Source: Voacanga thouarsii (Eukaryota > Streptophyta > Magnoliopsida > Gentianales > Apocynaceae). From it: 64,000 nt of DNA. Location: assembly GCA_026120185.1 (NCBI GenBank), contig JANUWF010001059.1, positions 1,161,001-1,225,000 on the forward strand, read 5' to 3'. Of the stretch, positions 58,840-64,000 are shown piece by piece (the first letter of the stretch is position 1; every line of letters begins with the position of its first letter). A program made the position numbers and the translations under genes. Below the pieces are notes generated by a model that was given only the letters and a program-made list of their open reading frames with translations, searched no databases and was not told the origin of the DNA.

Positions 58840-60292
58840 ATCATTTAAGCTTTTGTCATGATTATCTTAACTAAGTTTGAATTTTTGTTTTCTTGCATTT
58901 CATGGAAATAGGAATGTTGTCTTAGGGGAGACATGAAGAGAATGTCATAATCTTATCCTCATGTCCTAAAAAGAATTCTAGAGGAATTCTTGTCCTTTTA
59001 TTACCTCTAGCTTGTCCTAACATCTTTATAATTTAAAACCATTAAATCATTTCTTTTAAATTCCAAAAAAAAATGTGATAATCCCTCCACCTTGAATTTT
59101 GAAAATCAGCTTTGGAGGATGGGAAGTTGGCCGAAAATAGGAGGAGAAATAGGAAGGGTTTCCAAGAGAAAATCAATCACCATGATAGCTCCTTCAAACT
59201 CACCTTCATGTTGTTCATCTTTTAGTAAAGGAAAATCTGGAAATTTTCCCGAATTTTTGCAGGCCATTTTTTCGAAAATTCAGCCAGTAAACCCACTCAT
59301 TTTCTACCAGAAAAATGGTCATTTCATGTGGCTTGAAGGCTGGAAAATCTGTGCAATTTTCGGACTGCACAAACAGCACCAAACCAGAAAAAAAATTCTA
59401 GGCATTTCGCAGCTTTCAACCAAGGAAATGAAGCTGTTTTGGTTCATCTTCAAGCCAGCAAAACTCCTCTGTATTTCTCCAGCATTAAGGCTGGGATATC
59501 ACCTTTGAAAGACCTTCAAACACCCCAGACGAACCACTGAAAATTGGGGTTTAAGAAGTGCAGCAAATTCTGCACCAAGAGCTACCAATCTTAGAAACTA
59601 AGAACAACTTGAAACAAGAATTTTCCAGCTTTGCTCCCTTCTAGCCTAGGCCGAAAATCACCTTCAACCTATGTAAAATTGAACCTTGCTCAGTTATAGA
59701 CTGAACACCATTAACCCCACACTTACCTTGAGCATATGGACTCCATAGCCCCACCACAAAACACTCCTAAGATCACTCCATTCAAACTCTTTTTGAACTT
59801 CAAATAATTTCAGCATTTTACTCTATTAAAATCACTCTTGTATTAGGCAAATAAACCAGAATTTCCTCTGCCATTTAAGACTGAATTCCGGCCAGCCTTG
59901 GAGCAACATTAACCTTCAATCAATTCAGTAAAACCACCATGTTCAGCCGGTTCCATTGAAGACCATAGAAACCTCTCTTGATCAAACACCATAGCTAACC
60001 TCTTACCTTAAACAACTCCACAATTTTCTCCATTTGAATTTCAAATAAAATCTGATCACTCTCTCTCTCACAAGCTGAAAACCGAAACTCTCATTCACTC
60101 CATACCATTCGGCCAGCCCTCTACCAAAATTCGTGCAGCATTTCTTCCAAATTCTCTCCATTTTCACCTAGAACACCAATAACACCAAGAACACACACTA
60201 ACCTTCTTCAAGCCTAAACCTACTCTAAACACCTCCAATCACTCTCAAATACTCCATATCACCTCTACTTAATCCGTAGACTTCATTTCTGG

Positions 60293-60300
60293 TATTTATA
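60293..60300 (+). promoter_or_regulatory. TATA-like box of LTR T-C
   Basis: TATTTATA upstream of the CT tract by about 137 bp. A donor-like AAG|GTGAGT lies 79 bp downstream at 60379. Confidence 0.5.
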
Positions 60301-60436
60301 ACACAAAACCTCGCAAACAAGAATTTTCAAGCGGATCAAAATAAACTTTTTCTTGAAGGCCTCAAGAACATCAACAAGGTGAGTCAAGAACAACCTTCTT
60401 GTTCATCCTTTTTCATTCGACTATACCTTACTAATG

Positions 60437-60466
60437 CTCTCTCTCTCTCTCTCTCTTTCTCTCTCC
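60437..60466 (+). repeat. (CT)n tract in T-C
   Basis: About 30 bp of imperfect CT repeats followed by CCTTCTAACCGAAATGG. Confidence 0.9.
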
Positions 60467-61733
60467 CTTCTAACCGAAATGGTTGATCAACCATCAACCA
60501 TGATCGTTTGTTTCGTTGGACCATTCAAGACACTCCATCGCGCGTGGACCTTCTTTTGTCTTCATCAAAGTACTCGACAATCAAGTATTCATTCTTAAAT
60601 CTCTCTTATTAAATTCTGAAATCATGTCTCTTAGGTGTTGATAGGGAGATAGAATATGATTGGGAGATTGAGTATATGCATAAAGGGATTGGGGTTAGGA
60701 CATGATGATTGTTGTATATGACTAGGATGTATGTGTTTTCCTTTCGAATCAATGTATGTTCTTCATGCTTAATGAATTTTATGGAGGTTTGAAGCATGAT
60801 TAGATATTATGACACCAAAGGTGATTAGGCTTTTATGTTCTTATTTTCCCATGGAAACCATGATTGATGATTACGCTTAGTAGGATTTTGGCCATGCGAT
60901 GGTATGAGATAGTTCAAGTGTATGTTCATGAATGGATTAGTATATTGTTTGATGATGGAGAATGTGATCATGAATCCTTTCTAGCAATAGGAAAATCATG
61001 GTGAAAAAGTATTTTCTTGTTAAGTCTAGGTTATTTTTATTAACAAAATTTATTACCTTGAATAGAATACTACTATATTTTTCTCTATAAAATTCGAAAC
61101 TCTAGGGAGATTTGGAGTGGTTTATTAATTAAAATATTAATATTTTCTTTATCAAATAAATGAGATCTTTTATTAAAAATAATATATATAGTAATAAATC
61201 TTTTACAATAAATAAAATATTATTTATATTAAAATCTATTTCTTATTTATTAATTAAAATTTAAAATAATTCATTCATTATTAATTTTATTTATTACTAA
61301 TTATTTATTATCTATTTAAAAATTAATTAAAGGTTATTTGTAATTAAATATTTATTTATAATAAAGATATTTTTAAATCACCATTTATTAATACTATTTA
61401 GGACTTAATATTCAAACCTTAGTTTATTTATTAAAAATAACACTCAAGAACTATTAATTAGGTCTATAATTTATTGGCAATTATTTTAGAATCCCAAGTT
61501 ATTTTAACTTATCAACTAAAACTTATTTTATAAAATTCTTTATCACCTAGCCTTAAAGCTTAGGACATTAGGGTCATGGCTAGTCATGGTTGTAACTAGT
61601 TGAGCTAAGAAATTATTTATGTAAGGCAGGTATAGCTCGAATGTAACCTTATGTTTTGTGTTTACCCCAGGCGGGGTTAGGTCAGCCTTGGAAGACGTTT
61701 GAGTTAAGCAAGCAAGGAATCAGGTAAGCTCCA

Positions 61734-62525
61734 GCATGGAGTTTTGTGAAGACCAAAAAGTTGTTGTGGCAAGCCAAACACGATGTATATGGACATTTAT
61801 TTTGTGAAGGCAATTAAGGACTATTTTTCCTTTTTATTTCAGTCAAGCAAATCATTTGAAAGTTAAACAAGCAGTTTTACACAAAATGCTAAACTTTTTC
61901 TAAAACCCAGCTTTGACAAGACTTTTAGAAACCCTTAATTGCTATTTCCAAATAAAGCAGATTATGATCAATTTTCTCCCAAGTGGGACAATCAACGTTG
62001 AGTACTCAATAAGGGTAGACCACCAAGACTAGTCTTTGAAGGGTTAGGGTAAGTCTCTTAGTAGATGGCCACCTCTGAGGGGTGAGTCCTTCCTGGATAG
62101 GATGCCAGTCCGGTAGGTCATACCGATCCAAGCTACCAAGTTTCAGTCAGGTGGACTGTGTGTTCCGGAGTGGACAACGGTAAGTTTGGGTGTAGTGATG
62201 GAGGAGTATCTCACCCGGTAAGCTGTACACCTACCTTTTGTCAGCTTGCACAAAGTGTGGCATTCTGATTGTTATCTAGTCATGGGGCCCAACGTGTGGT
62301 AACCCATGGCTACCCATTTGAGTGGTTGTATTTATGGTGCACATGTATGGTTTGAAAAGTGAAACGCCACTCTTTATTTTCAACACTTATTTATTGCTTG
62401 CCAGCATCTTTTCCTTATGAAACTTTTACAACTTGCATACATGAATTATTTTACCTGAAACACTCAAAGCACACACGGGCTTACTGAGATTCTTATCTCA
62501 CTACCCTTTTACGCCATGTTTTTAG
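61734..62525 (+). other. Candidate conserved LTR intron in T-C
   Basis: CAG|GTAAGC donor and TTTTTAG|G acceptor (792 bp); palindrome at 61998-62009. Confidence 0.45.
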
Positions 62526-63438
62526 GAAGATCCTGCTTTGGAGGTCATTAGCTAGATTATCGCCTATGCTTTGAAGACTCATGTTATTTACTTTATGTGC
62601 TGTTTGAGAGATTGTTGCAAACAGTTTATTTGGATTTGTTCTAGTACTTATCTTTTGAGTTGTAATAAGTTTAATTTTAAAGTCTTTATTTTATTTTATT
62701 TTTATGTAACCTAATTATAAAGACCCCTTGTCCTCTGGACGGGGCGACATCCCCGGCCCTGATGGGCCTAGGTAGTGGGGTGTTACATAGCAAGTTTCAG
62801 ACATGTGGAATGTGTATTTCTGGAGTGGACAACCGGTTTGTTTGGGTGTAGAGAAGGAGGAGTATCTTACCCGGTAGGCCGTACACTTACCTTTTGTCAG
62901 TCTGCACAATGTGTGGCATTGTGACTGTTATATGGTCATGGGGCCCAACGTATGGTAACCCTTGGCCGCCCATTTGAGTGGTTGTATTTATTGAGCACTT
63001 GTACGGTTTGAAAAGAGGAAAACACCACTCTTTATTTTAACCTTATTTATTGCTTGTCAGCTCTCTCTCTTATGCATTTTTTACAACCTGCATTCATGAA
63101 TTGTTTTACGCGAACACTCAAAGCACATACGAGCTTGCTGAGATTTTTATCTCATCACCTTTATGCAATGTTTTCAGGTCGATCCTGCTGTAGAGATGAG
63201 TAACGAGTTTGTTGCCTGCTTTAAAGATATTGTGTTATTTAGTTTATTTATTGTTTTAATAGATGATTGTAAACAATTTATTTTGGAGTTGTTCTTGAAT
63301 TTTAGGTTGTAATAAGTTTAAATTTTAAGGTATTGTTTTATTTTCATTGGTGTGACCTAGTTATAAAGACCCCTTGTCCTTTGGACAGGGCGACATCCCC
63401 GGCCCTGGCAGGCCTAGGTAGTGGGGTGTTATATGGGC

Positions 63439-63771
63439 TATATAGTAGAACGAAAGTAATTTACTAATTGTACTTACTTATTGAGAATCGATACTCATTG
63501 ATTCCATATACAATACTTTGCGATGAGTGTACTTGCTCTAATGTGTTTTGGTGTATAGTTTAGGAGTTGACATTTTAATTTTAAAACTTGATAAATTGTG
63601 GTATGATTATAATGCTTTCTACACTTATACGTATTACTATGTATGGATTTTACATAGCTTGCTCTTTAAGTTTCAGAGTTGTTATTTCTTTAGTGCTTTA
63701 TAAAGACCCCAGGTCCTAAGGACGGGGTGAAATTCTCGATCCGTTTGTGTAAGGTATGTAGTGGGTTTTAC
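63439..63771 (+). other. Host piece 4: Athila-like LTR end running into a further Tekay-type LTR end (T-X)
   Basis: 63439-63540 continues the Athila-like LTR (word ACTTTGCGATGAGTGTAC near 63520). 63690-63771 has the family-T 3' terminal block: ATAAAGACCCC, GTCCTAAGGAC hairpin, GGGGTGAAATTC and end GTGGGTTTTACA. The boundary between the two is not visible. Confidence 0.5.
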
Positions 63772-63799
63772 ATTCCTCTTGCATCAGAAATTCAAACTT

Positions 63800-63969
63800 A
63801 ACCAAAATGGAAATGGACTATTTTCAAGTCTTAGAAAAGTTTGGAGACAATGCTTACAAGATTGATATTCCTGGTGAGTATAATGTTAGTGCAACATTTA
63901 ATGTTAGTAACTTATCTTCATTTAATGTAGGTGATGATTTGTAGTTGAATCAATTTAAAAAGGAGAATA
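63800..63969 (+). pseudogene. Family-E gypsy integrase C-terminus (E4)
   Basis: Plus-strand frame YFQVLEKFGDNAYKIDI, then EYNVSATFNVSNLSSF and NVGDDL, a TAG stop, LNQFKKENM. This is the C-terminal end of a gypsy integrase whose last codons read toward the LTR, homologous to the VGD..RTNHHKEGGND tail kept in E1. Only the last ~55 codons are in the window. Confidence 0.82.
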
Positions 63970-64000
63970 TGATAGGAATCACCTATAACTAGAAGAACAA
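63970..64000 (+). repeat. Start of the E4 3' LTR (runs off right edge)
   Basis: TGATAGGAATCACC follows purine-rich AAAAAGGAGAATA, as the E1 and E2 LTRs start TGATAGGAATTG. Confidence 0.7.

Larger units (their letters stand above)
58530..62787 (+). mobile_element. Solo LTR T-C of a Tekay-type element (4,258 bp), nested in T-D
   Basis: TGTGAAACCCCACC...GGGGTGTTACA; perfect duplications TAGCA (58525-58529 and 62788-62792). It sits inside a close relative (T-D), so it inserted later. Confidence 0.95.
58118..63178 (+). other. Candidate conserved LTR intron in T-D, split by T-C
   Basis: CAA|GTAAGT donor, TTTTCAG acceptor ending 63178. Without T-C it is about 798 bp. Palindrome at 58390-58401. T-C inserted inside this candidate intron. 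Confidence 0.4.
53464..63433 (+). mobile_element. Solo LTR T-D of a Tekay-type element, with M and T-C nested
   Basis: TGTGAAACCTCAAC...GGGTGTTATA; duplications TGGGC (53459-53463 and 63434-63438). Pieces 53464-53640, 55123-58529 and 62793-63433 add to about 4,225 bp and align with T-B. The terminal CA has decayed to TA. Confidence 0.92.

Overview
The window looks like repeat-rich, gene-poor DNA from a flowering-plant nuclear genome (probably a eudicot, pericentromeric or knob-like). I found no convincing host gene, tRNA, rRNA or CRISPR array. Almost everything is nested LTR-retrotransposon sequence, all of it decayed by stops, frameshifts and many C-to-T changes. The lineages recognisable from protein motifs and primer sites are: Ty3/gypsy with a C-terminal chromodomain and very long LTRs (Tekay/Del type, called family T here, LTRs about 3.2-4.6 kb); a second Ty3/gypsy family with about 1-kb LTRs (family E); SIRE-type Ty1/copia with an envelope-like ORF; a Ty1/copia element with 1.8-kb LTRs (F); Athila/Tat-type gypsy; one TRIM; and one Stowaway MITE.

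Left part, 1-7449: the 5' part of family-E copy E2 (minus strand), interrupted by solo LTR T-A (613-4721, target duplication AAATA) and a Stowaway MITE (5177-5468). A 146-bp copia RT scrap (7450-7595) separates it from T-K (7596-11265), a 5'-truncated Tekay element that keeps its integrase/chromodomain end, polypurine tract and 3' LTR.

Middle, 11266-29557: one SIRE copia on the minus strand, readable as 5' LTR, PBS, gag, protease, integrase, RT, RNase H and env-like ORF. It is split by family-E copy E1 (14337-20381, duplication CAATC) and by a block holding a TRIM, a rearranged Tekay fragment and LTR T-L (21368-26012).

Right part, 29558-64000: a gypsy RT/RNase H scrap, then an Athila-like element (29890-32975), then an Athila-like LTR cut into pieces by three insertions: solo LTR T-B (33433-37752, TAGTT); diverged solo LTR T-H (38587-53367, CTTAT/TTTAT), which holds the complete copia F (39359-49528, TTACA/TTATA), whose 3' LTR holds solo LTR E3 (AACAC); and solo LTR T-D (53464-63433, TGGGC), which holds solo LTR M (GCTTG) and solo LTR T-C (TAGCA). 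The window closes with the integrase C-terminus and 3' LTR start of plus-strand family-E copy E4.

The most interesting structure is inside the non-coding LTRs. Six Tekay-type LTRs carry a tRNA-like segment with pol III A and B boxes at tRNA spacing, and all six keep a candidate 0.77-0.86-kb intron (GTAAG donor, TTTTCAG or TTTTTAG acceptor) that contains the perfect palindrome TTGAGTACTCAA. Several other LTR types on the minus strand carry arrays of GC-rich palindromes (ACCTGGCGCCAGGT, AGCCGGCGCCGGCT) just upstream of their TATA boxes.
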